From contig NW_024467101.1 in assembly GCF_017591425.1 (NCBI RefSeq), forward strand, positions 13,776,918 through 13,840,917: a stretch of DNA of 64,000 nt, written 5' to 3'. The DNA comes from Ochotona curzoniae (Eukaryota > Chordata > Mammalia > Lagomorpha > Ochotonidae). Numbering within the stretch: the first letter of the stretch is position 1; each line of letters opens with the position of its first letter. Of the stretch, positions 63,932 through 64,000 are shown piece by piece. The position numbers and the translations under genes were made by a program. The notes beneath the pieces are model-generated. The model worked only from the letters and a program-made list of their open reading frames with translations, searched no databases and was not told where the DNA came from.

Positions 63932-64000
63932 ACTTTTCTTTCCTTTGACCGTGAGCTCTCAAACGTGTTCAGAGCCGCATATTCAGCACTTGGAAATGTC

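Overview
This window is vertebrate nuclear DNA from a lagomorph, most likely a pika (Ochotona) rather than a rabbit. The evidence is intron-split genes with GT-AG sites, a CpG-island promoter, MIR, L2, L1, MaLR and Tigger-like fossils, and more than 35 copies of a tRNA-headed C-type SINE. The youngest SINEs carry a GGGATCCCATATGGGCGCC head and end in AATAAAAATAAATAAATCTT. I recall this form from Ochotona; the genus call is inference. There is no bacterial, phage or CRISPR content.

Three protein-coding genes are supported, in the order CIT(+) - PRKAB1(-) - TMEM233(-). This matches human 12q24.23 inverted, where TMEM233 and PRKAB1 run in one direction and CIT converges on PRKAB1.

Layout: (1) 1-630 is the last intron of CIT (citron kinase). 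(2) 631-654 is the last CIT coding segment, seven residues plus stop ending in the PDZ ligand QSSV, followed by a long 3'UTR to about 3.15 kb. (3) 3.15-8.2 kb is the tail-to-tail spacer between CIT and PRKAB1. (4) 8.2-19.3 kb is the complete PRKAB1 gene (AMPK beta-1, 270 aa). It has seven coding exons, a probable non-coding first exon and a CpG-island promoter. All coding junctions were resolved to the base and the reading frame closes exactly. (5) 19.5-41.1 kb is repeat-rich DNA, partly intergenic and partly the probable last intron of TMEM233. (6) 41,123-41,259 and 61,459-61,644 are two coding exons of TMEM233, a dispanin/CD225 membrane protein, separated by a 20-kb intron. A short third exon was not found. 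(7) 61.7-64 kb is TMEM233 upstream DNA with L2 and two SINEs.

The three genes do not form an operon-like unit. PRKAB1 is a glycogen-binding scaffold of the AMP-activated kinase, CIT is a cytokinesis kinase, and TMEM233 is a small membrane protein reported to associate with voltage-gated sodium channels. Their proximity is ordinary conserved synteny.

I found no undescribed biological system. The most useful leads are a compensating one-codon insertion and one-codon deletion in the PRKAB1 N-terminus, a TMEM233 splice donor that contains an in-frame stop, a duplicated 16-bp tandem-ETS element in the PRKAB1 promoter, opposed poly(A) signals between the convergent genes, and three tail-to-tail SINE pairs able to form RNA hairpins.
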